A stretch of 64,000 bases of DNA from Xiamenia xianingshaonis. GTDB taxonomy: Bacteria > Actinomycetota > Coriobacteriia > Coriobacteriales > Eggerthellaceae. The notes under the pieces were generated by a model. That model made no database searches, was not told the origin of the DNA, and saw only the letters and a program-made list of their open reading frames with translations. The stretch is from assembly GCF_017945865.1 (NCBI RefSeq), contig NZ_CP072829.1, forward strand, positions 1,922,001 through 1,986,000, written 5' to 3'. This document shows positions 8,074 to 17,373 of this stretch, piece after piece. The position numbers were made by a program, and so were the translations under genes. The stretch's first letter is position 1; each line of letters opens with the position of its first letter.

Positions 8074-10560
8074 TTATGCTTCGTCAAAGCGGGCGGCATC
8101 GTCGATCGGCGTCAGATGCCACACCGCCTCGTTGTATTCGTTGATGGTGCGGTCGGAGCTGAAATACCCCGAACGCGCCGTGTTCAGCACCGCCCGGCGC
8201 AACCACTCGTCGCGGTCGCCATAGACGCGCAGCGCCTCCCAAAACGCCTTGTCGTAGGCATCGAAATCGTACAGCGCGAAATACGGATCGCTGTCCATCA
8301 GCGAATGGTACAAGTCCTCGAAACGGCTGTTGTCCGAGGTCGGAAGGCTGCCGTCGACCAAATGTTCCAACGCCTTCTGCAGGCGTCCGTCGGCCTGGGC
8401 CACCTCGCGCGGACGGTAGGAGTGATCGGCCTTCATGCGGTCGATCTCCTCCACGCGGGCGCCGAAGATGAACATGTTCTCTTCGCCCACCTCTTCGGCC
8501 ATTTCGATGTTCGCGCCGTCCATCGTGCCGATGGTCAAAGCGCCGTTGAGCATGAACTTCATGTTGCCCGTGCCCGACGCCTCAAAGCCCGCCGTGGAAA
8601 TCTGCTCGGACAGGTCGGTCGCCGGCATGAGCACCTGCGCCGTGCTGACGTCGTAGTTCGGCACGAACACGACCGACATGGCATCGCGCGTGCGCTCGTT
8701 GCCCGCCACCAGCCGGCTGATGGCGTTGATGAGGCGAATGGTGTCCTTCGCCCGAACATAGCCCGGCGCCGCCTTCGCCGCGAACACGAACGACACCTTC
8801 GGCATGTCGGTGATGCGCCCGCTCACCAGCCCGTCGTAGATGCTCAAGATGTGCACGGCCTTCAGCAGCTGGCGCTTGTACTCGTGCAAGCGCTTGGCCT
8901 GCACGTCCATGAACGACTCCGGATCGATGCTGATGCCATGCGTGCGTTCGAGCCACGTGGCGAAGTCGCGCTTGTTTTCGCGCTTGACCTCGTCGAACTT
9001 CTGGCGGAACGACGCGTCTTCGGCATAGGGCACCAGCTCTTCAAGCTTCGTCCAGTCGCGCATGAAGCCCTCGCCGATGGTGTCGTTGATCAGGCTGTTC
9101 AGGCGCGGGTTCGCCACGGCCAGCCAGCGGCGCTGCGTGATGCCGTTCGTGATGCCCAAAAACTTCTCGGGCTGCGTCACGTAGAAGTCGCGAAACAGGC
9201 GGGTTTTCAGCAATTTTCCGTGCAGCTGCGACACGCCGTTGACCTTTGTGCTCATCAGCACGCACAAATTTGCCATACGAACCTTGCCGTCGTGGATGAT
9301 CGCCAGGCGCGAAATGAGGTCGGCGTCGCCCGGATTCGTCTGCCAGATGCGGTCGCGCAGGCGGGCGTCGATGGTTTCAATGATGCGGTAGATGCGCGGC
9401 AGCAGCGATCGCATGAGCGGCGCCGGCCAGCATTCAAGCGCCTCGGGCAGCAGCGTGTGGTTCGTGTAGTTGAACGTGCGCTCGGCGATCTCCACGGCCT
9501 CTTCCCACGAAAAGCCCTCGTTGTCGATGAGGATGCGGATGAGCTCGGGGATGGCAAGCGTGGGGTGCGTGTCGTTGATCTGCACGACGACGGCGTCCGG
9601 CAGCTTGCGAAGGTCGCCGTTGCGGCGCCGATGCGAATCGACGATCTGCTGCATGGTGGCCGACACCAAGAAGTACTGCTGGCGCAGGCGCAGCTCTTTG
9701 CCGCGCGGATGGCTGTCTTCGGGGTAGAGCACCTTGGAGATGGACTCGGCCAGCTCGCGGTCGGCCGAAGCGCTCTCATAGTCGCCGCGGTTGAACTGCA
9801 CCAGGTCAAGCTGCTTGGGAGCCACGGCAGACCACAAGCGCAGCGTGCCGGTATACGGCGAGCGGTACCCGACGACCGGCATGTCGTAGGGCTTGGCGAT
9901 GACGGACTGGTAATCGCGGTACTCCACGCGCAAATTGCCGTCCGAGTTCCAGTTTTCCTCCACCGTGCCGCCGAAGCGCACCTCGTAGGTGCGGTCGGTG
10001 CGGGCCGTTTCCCACACGGCGCCGCCAAACGCCCAGTTGTCGGGAATTTCCACCTGGCGCCCGTCGCGGATTTCCTGGCGGAAGAAGCCGTATTCGTAGC
10101 GGATGCCGTAGCCCATGGACGGCAGCCCCAGCGTGGCCAGGCTGTCCATGAAGCACGCCGCCAGGCGCCCCAGGCCGCCGTTGCCGAGCGCCGGGTCGCT
10201 CTCGACTTCCTCGATGGTCGCCATGTCGTAGCCCAGCTCGCGCAGAGCCATCTCGTAGCACTCGTATTTCCCCAGGTTGATGAGGTTGTTCGTCAGCAGG
10301 CGCCCGATCAGGAACTCCGCCGACAGATAGATCACGCACTTGGCGCCCGAACGTTGGGTCGACGTGCGCCACGTGATCCACGAGTCCATGATGTCGTCGC
10401 GCACGCACAGGCCCACGGCCTCGTAGACCTGCTCCGGCGTGGCTTCGTCAATGGGAATCGCGAACTGCTTGCGCACCTTCTCTTCGATGCGGCTGCGCGT
10501 TTCAGCCGCACGTTCGGCAAGGCCCGCCTCAGGCGGGTTGTTTCGAATATCGTCACTCAT
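8074..10560 (-). CDS. glgP: Glycogen/alpha-glucan phosphorylase
   Basis: The enzyme releases glucose 1-phosphate from the non-reducing ends of alpha-1,4-glucan using phosphate and pyridoxal phosphate. The 828-residue length is standard for the family. The PLP signature EASGTGNMKFMLNGA is present with the Schiff-base lysine at K668. Further landmarks are GNGGLGRLAACFMDS and the C-terminal TIGTMDGANIEM. AGGAAGG precedes the ATG by 9 nt. It lies 19 bp after glgA in the glycogen operon, so synthesis and breakdown enzymes are made from the same transcript and must be controlled at the enzyme level. Confidence 0.96.
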   Translation of the reverse strand: MSDDIRNNPPEAGLAERAAETRSRIEEKVRKQFAIPIDEATPEQVYEAVGLCVRDDIMDSWITWRTSTQRSGAKCVIYLSAEFLIGRLLTNNLINLGKYECYEMALRELGYDMATIEEVESDPALGNGGLGRLAACFMDSLATLGLPSMGYGIRYEYGFFRQEIRDGRQVEIPDNWAFGGAVWETARTDRTYEVRFGGTVEENWNSDGNLRVEYRDYQSVIAKPYDMPVVGYRSPYTGTLRLWSAVAPKQLDLVQFNRGDYESASADRELAESISKVLYPEDSHPRGKELRLRQQYFLVSATMQQIVDSHRRRNGDLRKLPDAVVVQINDTHPTLAIPELIRILIDNEGFSWEEAVEIAERTFNYTNHTLLPEALECWPAPLMRSLLPRIYRIIETIDARLRDRIWQTNPGDADLISRLAIIHDGKVRMANLCVLMSTKVNGVSQLHGKLLKTRLFRDFYVTQPEKFLGITNGITQRRWLAVANPRLNSLINDTIGEGFMRDWTKLEELVPYAEDASFRQKFDEVKRENKRDFATWLERTHGISIDPESFMDVQAKRLHEYKRQLLKAVHILSIYDGLVSGRITDMPKVSFVFAAKAAPGYVRAKDTIRLINAISRLVAGNERTRDAMSVVFVPNYDVSTAQVLMPATDLSEQISTAGFEASGTGNMKFMLNGALTIGTMDGANIEMAEEVGEENMFIFGARVEEIDRMKADHSYRPREVAQADGRLQKALEHLVDGSLPTSDNSRFEDLYHSLMDSDPYFALYDFDAYDKAFWEALRVYGDRDEWLRRAVLNTARSGYFSSDRTINEYNEAVWHLTPIDDAARFDEA

Positions 10561-10579
10561 GTGATTGCCTTCCTGCAGA

Positions 10580-12814
10580 CTACATCATCGACCGGTACAT
10601 CTCGGCGTACATCCGGGCGCAACGATCGAATCCGAAGTCCCTCTCCATGGCGTTGCTCGTCAAGCGGCGCATTATAGCAGTATCGCCGTAAATCTCCAAA
10701 GCCCGCTTGCAAGCCTCCACGGCGTCCCAGAAGTCGAAGCGCGCGAACGAGAAGCCGCAGCCCTCGCCCGTGAACTGGTTGTACGGCTCGACCGTGTCCA
10801 CCAGGCCGCCCGTTTCATGCACGATGGGCAGCGATCCGTAGCGCATGGCGATCATCTGGGAAATGCCGCACGGTTCGAACGCCGACGGCATGAGGAAGAA
10901 GTCGGACGCAGCGTAAATGCGATGAGACAGGTCACCGTTGTAGCCGATGTAGGAGCACACGCGGCCCTTGTAGCGGCCTTCCAATTCGCGCATCTGCCAC
11001 TCCAGCTCGGGGTAGCCCGAGCCCAGAATGACGAACTTCGCCCCCATGGGCACGAGGGAATCCACGATGCCGGGCACCAGCTCCAAGCCCTTCTGCGGGG
11101 TCAAGCGGCCCACCATGGCGATGAGCGGCGCGTCCACGTCGTCGTCAAGCCCCAGCTCAGCAAGCAGTTCGCGCTTGCACTCGCGCTTGCCGGCCATGTC
11201 GTCCGCGCTGAAGCGCGCCGGCAGGCACGGGTCGGTCTGCGGGTTCCACACGTCGGTGTCGATGCCGTTCAAAATGCCCCACAGGCGGCCTTCGTCGCGC
11301 ACGTGGGCCAGGTCGTTTTGCAGCCCTTCGCCAAACGCCGGCGTGCAGATCTCGTTGGCATAGGTGGTGCTGACGGTGTTCACGCGATCGGACACGTCGA
11401 TGCCGGCCTTCAGCATGTTCCAGCAGCCCAGGTCCCACGCAAACGCACGCTCGTCGTCGCCGATGAGCTTGGACTCCAAATCGTCACCGAACGTGCCCTG
11501 GAAGGCAAGGTTGTGGATGGTCAGCACGGTCGCCGGCGGCCAGGATCCTTCGCGCTTGGCACGGGCCTTGATCTTGAACGGGATGAGCGCAGTGTGCCAA
11601 TCGTTGCAGTGCACGATGCCCGGGTTGAAGTCCAAATTGGGCAGCGCGTCGCACACGGCCTGCACGAAGAAGCCATACTGCTGGCCTTCGAAGTTGCCGC
11701 CGGAATAGATGTCGCCGCCGAAGTAGTATTCGTTGTCGACGAAGTAATAGGTGACGCCTTCGTGCTCGAGCTTTTCAATGCCGACGAAGCGGCTCGGCCA
11801 CACGCCCGAAGCGTTGTAGTCGAACAGGTGCGTGGTCTCGTAGCGGAAGCGCGCCTTGATGTCGCGGTGGAACGGCATGATGACGCGGGCGTCCACGCCG
11901 AGCTTCGCGAGGTACTTCGGCAGCGCGCCCACCACGTCGGCCAAACCGCCGGTCTTGGCAAGCGGGGCGCATTCGGCCGCAACGATGAGCACGGGCGGCA
12001 GGTCGGCGAATTCAGGGGCCGCAGCAACGACCGGGGCCGGCTCGGCCGAAGCCTCGGAGGCCTTCGTCTCTTCAGCCGCTTTGGCGGTCGGAGCGGTTTC
12101 CTTCACGGCCGTTTCAGGCGCCTGATCAGCGGTTTTCTCAACCTGCTTTTCAGCGGCGGGAGCTTCAGCTTGCGCGGCTTCGACCTTCGCGGCTGCAGCA
12201 GCCGGGGCGGCCTTCGCCTCTTCGGCCGCCTGAGCGGCCGGAGCGGCCTTCGTCTCGACCGGCTTCGCCTCTTCGGCCGCCTTGGCGGTCGGGGCCGCCT
12301 TCTTTGCGGCGGTCTTCCGGGTCGTGGTCGACCGGGTCGTCGTCTTTCGGGCTGCGGGCTTCGCGGCGGCCTTCTTGGGCGCGGACGCCTCTTCGGCGGC
12401 CTCAGCCGCCGCGGCGGTCTTCGACGCAGCGGTCTTGGCGGCCGTCGTCTTCTTTGCGGCGGTCTTCTTCGCCGGGGCCTTCGTCGTCTTCTTGGCGGTC
12501 GTCCTCTTCGCCGGCGCCTTGGCGGCTGCAGCCTCTTCCGCTGCCGGCTCCTTCGCAGGCGCGGCGGCCTTTTCCGCCTCTGCCGCTTTCGCGGGCGCAG
12601 CCGCCTTCGCGACCGGGACTTTTTCGGCGGAAGCCTTCTGCTCGGCCGGCGCGCTCGTCGCCTTTGCGGCGTTCGAGACCGTCGCCGGCTCCTTTTCGAC
12701 AGAAGCCGGCGTCGCAGCCGCTGCGGCAGTCGTCGCTGTCGCAGACGGCTTCTCAGCCGAAGCGACGCCCTTCTTGGTCGTGGTGCGCTTCGACGGAGTT
12801 TTCGATTCAGTCAT
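10580..12814 (-). CDS. glgA: Glycogen synthase with a long Lys/Ala-rich N-terminal tail
   Basis: The C-terminal part (residues about 274-744) is a normal bacterial GT5 starch/glycogen synthase that adds glucose from ADP-glucose. It begins LPPVLIVAAECAPLAKTGGL with the ADP-glucose-binding K287-T-G-G-L, and ends with the ALEIYGD...MYRSMM region. Residues 1 to about 272 are unlike any usual GlgA: low complexity, rich in Ala, Lys, Thr and Glu, with PAKKTAAKKT-like runs resembling histone H1 or HU tails, then a more acidic EEAKA stretch. The start ATG at 12814 directly follows the glgD stop, with AAAGGA about 8 nt upstream, so the tail is translated. No signal peptide or membrane segment is visible. 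Confidence 0.93.
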   Translation of the reverse strand: MTESKTPSKRTTTKKGVASAEKPSATATTAAAAATPASVEKEPATVSNAAKATSAPAEQKASAEKVPVAKAAAPAKAAEAEKAAAPAKEPAAEEAAAAKAPAKRTTAKKTTKAPAKKTAAKKTTAAKTAASKTAAAAEAAEEASAPKKAAAKPAARKTTTRSTTTRKTAAKKAAPTAKAAEEAKPVETKAAPAAQAAEEAKAAPAAAAAKVEAAQAEAPAAEKQVEKTADQAPETAVKETAPTAKAAEETKASEASAEPAPVVAAAPEFADLPPVLIVAAECAPLAKTGGLADVVGALPKYLAKLGVDARVIMPFHRDIKARFRYETTHLFDYNASGVWPSRFVGIEKLEHEGVTYYFVDNEYYFGGDIYSGGNFEGQQYGFFVQAVCDALPNLDFNPGIVHCNDWHTALIPFKIKARAKREGSWPPATVLTIHNLAFQGTFGDDLESKLIGDDERAFAWDLGCWNMLKAGIDVSDRVNTVSTTYANEICTPAFGEGLQNDLAHVRDEGRLWGILNGIDTDVWNPQTDPCLPARFSADDMAGKRECKRELLAELGLDDDVDAPLIAMVGRLTPQKGLELVPGIVDSLVPMGAKFVILGSGYPELEWQMRELEGRYKGRVCSYIGYNGDLSHRIYAASDFFLMPSAFEPCGISQMIAMRYGSLPIVHETGGLVDTVEPYNQFTGEGCGFSFARFDFWDAVEACKRALEIYGDTAIMRRLTSNAMERDFGFDRCARMYAEMYRSMM

Positions 12815-13945
12815 TTACAAATCCTTTTCCACTATGGCCCGTTTCCGGATGATCTTGGGGGCATACGGAGCCGATATACAACGAACGTCTCTTTCTATCA
12901 CGGCGCCCTTGTCGATGATCATGTTCCGCAGTTTTGCGCCGCTTTTGATACGTGAACCTGCCATGATAATGCAATTTTCGACGTCGGCGGTCTGCTCGAT
13001 CTGTACTCCACGAAACACAATGCTGTTCTTCACACGTCCGTAAACGCTGCAGCCGTTGCCGAACAGGCTGTGCTCCACCTCGCAGCCGCGCGAAAACTTC
13101 GTCGGCGGCGCGTCCATCGTCTTGGTGTACACGGGGAATTCGGGGTTGAACAGGTCGCGGCGGACGTTTTTGTCCAGCATGTCCTGGTTCACGTCGAAAT
13201 ACGACTTTACCGAGGTCACACGCCCGACGTAGCCCTTGTGCTCCACGCCTACGACCTTCAGGTCGCGCGCGGCCGCCTTCAGCACGCCCTCGTCGAACTC
13301 GTATTCGCCTTCCGCGCAGCAGTCTTCCACCAAACGTTTCAGCAGCTCTTTTTTCATGAAGGTCACGCGCATGTTCGCCACGCAGTTTTCGCTGCCCGTG
13401 GGCTCTTCCGTCACGTCGACCACCCGGTCGCCGTCCATCTCGAAAAACGTCACCGTGTCTATGTCGCCTTCCAGCATGCGCTTGTCGCGAGTGTAGAGCA
13501 CCGTAACGTCAGCGCCTGATTCGATATGCCGCTCCATCAGCTCGTTGTAGTCCTGCCGATAGAGGAATTCCGTGCCAATGAGCAGGCAATACGGCTGGCG
13601 CTGGTGCTCGACGAAGTCGCGCTTGCTCAAAAGGGCGTCTGCAAATCCGCGATACAAGTCGCTGCCGGTGTACAGGTCGTACGGGGGAAGGATGTGCATG
13701 CCGCCCACCTTCTTGGACATGCCCCACTCCTTGCCCGAGCCCAAGTGGTCCATGAGCGAGTTGTAGTTGCGCTGCGTGATGATGCCGACCGAGCGCACGC
13801 CGCTGTTGGTCAGGTTCGAAAGCAAAAGGTCGATCACGCGGTAGCGCCCCGCGATGGGCAGCGCCGCCGCCGAGCGCAGCTCGATCAGGTCGCGCAGCTG
13901 CGGGTCGCCCTGCCTGGCGTAGATCATGGAAAATGCGTTATTCAT
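12815..13945 (-). CDS. glgD: Glucose-1-phosphate adenylyltransferase subunit GlgD
   Basis: GlgD is the second, usually regulatory, subunit of ADP-glucose pyrophosphorylase and pairs with GlgC. The 376-residue product begins [20 protein letters not shown], lacking the Gly-rich GGxGxRLxxLT loop of active GlgC subunits, and keeps the [17 protein letters not shown] motif. The C-terminal left-handed beta-helix repeats are visible ([15 protein letters not shown]). The ATG at 13945 overlaps the glgC stop by 8 nt (ATGAATAA), pointing to translational coupling; a TTG further upstream is less likely. Confidence 0.93.
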   Translation of the reverse strand: MNNAFSMIYARQGDPQLRDLIELRSAAALPIAGRYRVIDLLLSNLTNSGVRSVGIITQRNYNSLMDHLGSGKEWGMSKKVGGMHILPPYDLYTGSDLYRGFADALLSKRDFVEHQRQPYCLLIGTEFLYRQDYNELMERHIESGADVTVLYTRDKRMLEGDIDTVTFFEMDGDRVVDVTEEPTGSENCVANMRVTFMKKELLKRLVEDCCAEGEYEFDEGVLKAAARDLKVVGVEHKGYVGRVTSVKSYFDVNQDMLDKNVRRDLFNPEFPVYTKTMDAPPTKFSRGCEVEHSLFGNGCSVYGRVKNSIVFRGVQIEQTADVENCIIMAGSRIKSGAKLRNMIIDKGAVIERDVRCISAPYAPKIIRKRAIVEKDL

Positions 13946-16900
13946 CGTCCTTCGCTCCCTTCGGCTCAACAACCGCTCCCGGCTCCACCGTTTCCCCTGG
14001 AGCCACCACCGCGCCGGGCATCACATAAGACCCCGCGCCCAACACGCACAGATCGCCCGGGCCGCCCACGCGCGCCCCTTCGCCTACGACCACATCCTCG
14101 GCCAGAATGGCGCGCTCGATCGTGGCGCTTTGCTCCACCTGCGAGCCCGACATGACCACGCTGTCGGCCACAGACGCGCCAACGCCCACGTCGACGCCTT
14201 GGAACAGCACGCTGTGCACCACGTCGCCGTCGATGTCGCACCCCTCGGGCACCAGGCACGTGTCAAGCGTGCTTCCTTCGCCGACGAGCGCGGCAGGCAT
14301 GAACGGGTTGCGCGCGTAGATCTTCCACGCGTCGTCGGAAAGGTCCAGGCTGGGCTCTTCTTCCAACAAGTCCATGTTGGCCTCCCACAGGCTGCCGACC
14401 GTGCCCACGTCGCGCCAGTAGCCTTCAAACTGATAGGCGAACAGCTTCTCGCCCGCGCCGAGCATGGCGGGAATGACGTTTTTGCCGAAGTCGTGGCTGC
14501 TGTCGGAGTTTTCGGCGTCGGCCACCAGGTAGTAGCGCGCCTTGTCCCAGCTGAACACGTACACGCCCATGGACGCCAGGTTGTTCGGCGGATTTTCCGG
14601 CTTCTCCACGAAGTCGGTGATGCGGCCGGTGTCGTCGGCGTCGAGGATGCCGAAGCGGCTGGCCTCTTCGATGGGCACCGGCATGACCGCGATGGTCGCG
14701 TCGGCGTCGTGGGCCTTGTGGAAGTCGATCATGCGGCTGTAGTCCATCTTATATATGTGGTCGCCCGAAAGCACCACAAGGTATTCCGGCGCATAGCGAT
14801 CGATGAAGTCGATGTTTTGGAACACCGCGTCGGCCGTTCCCGCGTACCATTCGCCCACGTCGCCCACGCGCGTGTACGGAGAGAGCACGTACACGCCGCC
14901 GGTCGGCGAATCGAGGTCCCACGGGGCGCCGGTGCCGATGTAGCTGTTCAGAGCGAAAGGCTCGTACTGGGTCAGTACGCCCACCACTCCGATGCCGGAA
15001 TTGGAGCAGTTCGACAACGGGAAATCGATGATGCGGTACTTTCCCCCATACGGCACTGCGGGCTTTGCGCGGAAACGAGTCAGCACCCCCAATCGACTTC
15101 CCTGACCGCCAGCAAGAATCATGGCAACGCTCTCTTCGCGCTCTTTCATCTGTCGGATCCCCTTCCTCTTCTTGTACTCGAAATACACCGCCCCAAGCGG
15201 CGGCACGTCTACCCTGGCACGATAGGGCGAACCCTCGAAGGAGCCTCTTTCGGTATAGATGACCCCATTAGTCAGCTTTCCCGAGCCGCCGAAGCGCTCA
15301 TCGTCGCTGTTGAACGCCTCAACGAGCATGCCTTCCGCCGGCAAGCCTACGACCAGGCCTTTTATAGGGTTCGGCGAGAAGTTGCAGCAGCACAGCACCG
15401 ACGTCGCCGTGCAGTCGTCGTCTTCGGGAAGATCCTCGGCAGACACGACGTTGCGCAAGAAAGCGAGCGCGTTCTCGTCGCGGTTGTCGCGGTTTGCCCA
15501 GGCGAACCCCGCCGGGTCCATGTCGTCGAGCCACAGCGCCGCATGCGTGCGATACACCTCGTTCAGCGCCGCGCTGAAGGTCTGCATCTGTCGGTGCGCA
15601 GGAAAGTCCAGCAGGTCCCAATCGAGCTGTTTCTTGAAATTCCATTCGCTGAACTGGGCAAACTCGGACCCCATGAACGTCAGCTTCTTCCCCGGATGCG
15701 CAAACTGGTAGCCCATGAGCGCTCGCAGCGTCGAAAACTTCTGGTCGTAGGAGCCGAACATCTTGTCGATCATCGACTTCTTCCCGTACACCACCTCGTC
15801 GTGCGAGAACTCCAAAATGAACGCCTCGCTGTAGGCGTAGTCCATCGAAAACGTCATCTTGTAGTGGTTGCCCGCGCGGAAGAAGGGGTCGGTCGCCACG
15901 TAGTCGAGCGTGTCGTGCATAAAGCCCATGTTCCACTTGAACGTGAAGCCCAGGCCGCCGACGTAGGGCGGCATCGTGACCATGGGGAAGGCAGTGGATT
16001 CCTCGGCGATGGTCGACACGCCGGGATAGGTGCCGAGCACCGCCGAGTTGAGCTTCTGGAAAAACGCCACGGCCTCCAAATTGATGTTGCCGCCGTCTTT
16101 GTTGGGAATCCATTCGGTGCGGCCGTAGTCGAGGTAGAGCATGGAGCTGACGGCGTCCACGCGAATGCCGTCGATGTGATACAGGTCGAACAGGAACATG
16201 GCCGACGACACCAAGAAGCTGACCACCTGGGGTTTTCCGTAGTCGAACACGAGCGTGCCCCACTCGGCATGCTCGCCTTTGCGCGGGTCGGCGTATTCGT
16301 AGAGGGGAGCGCCGTCAAAGGAGGCCAGCGCGAAGGCGTCGCGCGGGAAGTGCGCCGGCACCCAGTCCATGATGACGCCGATGCCGTGCTCGTGCAGCGT
16401 GTCGACGAAGTACATGAAGTCCTGGGGCGTGCCGTAGCGCGAGGTGATGGCGTAGTAGCCGGTGGTTTGGTAGCCCCACGACGCCGGGAAGGGGTATTCC
16501 GTGAGCGGCATGGGCTCGACGTGGGTGTAGCCCATCTTGACGCAGTAGTCGGCCAGCTCATGGGCGACCGCGCGGTAATTGGGCAGCGCATCGGGATCGC
16601 CGTCGGGCAAACGCCACGATCCCAGGTGGAACTCGTAGATGGACAGGGGCTCTTTGTGCGGGTCGCCGGCGGCGCGACGCTCCAAGTAGTCGCCGTCGTG
16701 CCAGTCGTAGCCGCTCAGGTCCCACACCTTCGACGCCGTGGACAGCCCGTTTTCCGCGTGGAACGCGAACGGGTCGGCCTTCAGCCGGCTCTTTCCGTCC
16801 GGACCGACGATGCAGTACTTGTACAGGTCGCCGTCGTGCAGGCCCTCGACGACGCAGGCGTACACGCCGTTGTGCACATGCACAAGAGGCGTGGCCGCCT

Positions 16901-17090
16901 CGTCCCAATCGTTGAAGTCGCCGACAAGGGTCACGCTTTTCGCATGCGGCGCCCACACGGCGAAGATCCACGCATCCTCGCCTGCCTGCGGCAGCGGATG
17001 GCTGCCGAACGTGTAGTAGGCTCGCTGAGCATCGCCCCTATCGAACAAATAGAGGTCTGTTTCCGAAAGGAACTGGCTGATAGGTTTCAT
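13938..17090 (-). CDS. glgB/glgC: 1,4-alpha-glucan branching enzyme / glucose-1-phosphate adenylyltransferase (GlgB-GlgC) in one ORF
   Basis: A single 1050-codon frame contains full GlgB (residues 1-647) followed by full GlgC (648-1050). The GlgB part is a GH13 branching enzyme with nucleophile D312 ([10 protein letters not shown]) and acid/base E363 (TIAEEST), preceded by a CBM48-type N-terminal region ([17 protein letters not shown]). The GlgC part makes ADP-glucose from glucose 1-phosphate and ATP, with [20 protein letters not shown] and [14 protein letters not shown]. No stop separates them, but ATG at 15149 begins a normal GlgC (MKEREES) and has AGGAAGGGG 9 nt upstream. The cell could make a fusion, a free GlgC by internal initiation, or both. 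It is the first gene of the glycogen operon, with a plausible promoter just upstream. Confidence 0.93.
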   Translation of the reverse strand: MKPISQFLSETDLYLFDRGDAQRAYYTFGSHPLPQAGEDAWIFAVWAPHAKSVTLVGDFNDWDEAATPLVHVHNGVYACVVEGLHDGDLYKYCIVGPDGKSRLKADPFAFHAENGLSTASKVWDLSGYDWHDGDYLERRAAGDPHKEPLSIYEFHLGSWRLPDGDPDALPNYRAVAHELADYCVKMGYTHVEPMPLTEYPFPASWGYQTTGYYAITSRYGTPQDFMYFVDTLHEHGIGVIMDWVPAHFPRDAFALASFDGAPLYEYADPRKGEHAEWGTLVFDYGKPQVVSFLVSSAMFLFDLYHIDGIRVDAVSSMLYLDYGRTEWIPNKDGGNINLEAVAFFQKLNSAVLGTYPGVSTIAEESTAFPMVTMPPYVGGLGFTFKWNMGFMHDTLDYVATDPFFRAGNHYKMTFSMDYAYSEAFILEFSHDEVVYGKKSMIDKMFGSYDQKFSTLRALMGYQFAHPGKKLTFMGSEFAQFSEWNFKKQLDWDLLDFPAHRQMQTFSAALNEVYRTHAALWLDDMDPAGFAWANRDNRDENALAFLRNVVSAEDLPEDDDCTATSVLCCCNFSPNPIKGLVVGLPAEGMLVEAFNSDDERFGGSGKLTNGVIYTERGSFEGSPYRARVDVPPLGAVYFEYKKRKGIRQMKEREESVAMILAGGQGSRLGVLTRFRAKPAVPYGGKYRIIDFPLSNCSNSGIGVVGVLTQYEPFALNSYIGTGAPWDLDSPTGGVYVLSPYTRVGDVGEWYAGTADAVFQNIDFIDRYAPEYLVVLSGDHIYKMDYSRMIDFHKAHDADATIAVMPVPIEEASRFGILDADDTGRITDFVEKPENPPNNLASMGVYVFSWDKARYYLVADAENSDSSHDFGKNVIPAMLGAGEKLFAYQFEGYWRDVGTVGSLWEANMDLLEEEPSLDLSDDAWKIYARNPFMPAALVGEGSTLDTCLVPEGCDIDGDVVHSVLFQGVDVGVGASVADSVVMSGSQVEQSATIERAILAEDVVVGEGARVGGPGDLCVLGAGSYVMPGAVVAPGETVEPGAVVEPKGAKDDE
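15159..15167 (-). promoter_or_regulatory. Internal ribosome-binding site ahead of the GlgC part
   Basis: AGGAAGGGG on the minus strand lies 9 nt before an in-frame ATG (15149) that matches the expected GlgC start. It sits inside the end of the GlgB-encoding region and would allow free GlgC to be made from the fused frame. Confidence 0.55.
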
Positions 17091-17117
17091 AGGCCCACCC
17101 AGATAGAGATTTTGCGG

Positions 17118-17146
17118 ATTACACTACTATAATCCAGCGTTCGCAA
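17118..17146 (-). promoter_or_regulatory. Promoter of the glycogen operon
   Basis: TTGCGA (17141-17146) and TGTAAT (17118-17123) are separated by exactly 17 bp and point toward glgB. The -10 box lies 28 nt upstream of the glgB start codon. The -10 matches consensus at five of six positions, the -35 at four. Confidence 0.5.
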
Positions 17147-17202
17147 TCAGCGCACCACGAATGTAAAAACGTTGCTAGCAAGTCATGCGAAAGGAGGGCG
17201 CG

Positions 17203-17345
17203 GGCACAGCAGCAGGGCCGAACGTGGCGCAAGGACAGCCGCAGCAGCAGGGCCGAGCGCGGCAGCAGTCGACCGCAGCGGCAGGGCCGAACGCAGCGGC
17301 AGCACGCGGCAGCAGGGCCGAACGCAGCCGCAGGGCCGAGCGCGG
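17203..17345. repeat. Imperfect tandem array with core CAGGGCCGARCG
   Basis: Five copies of CAGGGCCGAACG or CAGGGCCGAGCG start near 17213, 17248, 17282, 17313 and 17331, embedded in GCAGCAG-rich DNA. The array sits between the stop of the DMT permease gene and the glycogen operon promoter. Frames through it are open only because the repeats lack stops; no ribosome-binding site or conserved protein is apparent. Confidence 0.7.
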
Positions 17346-17373
17346 CGCGGCACACGCGGCAGCCGCGGCGCCG

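Noticed and set aside
8116-10677. 853-codon plus-strand open frame opposite glgP
   Set aside because: It mirrors glgP codons, is rich in Arg, His, Val and Ala, has no domain and no ribosome-binding site. Long antisense frames are expected in DNA this GC-rich.
10580-12814. Separate histone-like gene ahead of glgA
   Set aside because: There is no stop or new ribosome-binding site between the Lys/Ala-rich part and the GlgA domain; the frame is continuous.
13926-17132. 1068-codon plus-strand frame opposite glgB-glgC
   Set aside because: Antisense shadow; the minus-strand frame carries all catalytic motifs.
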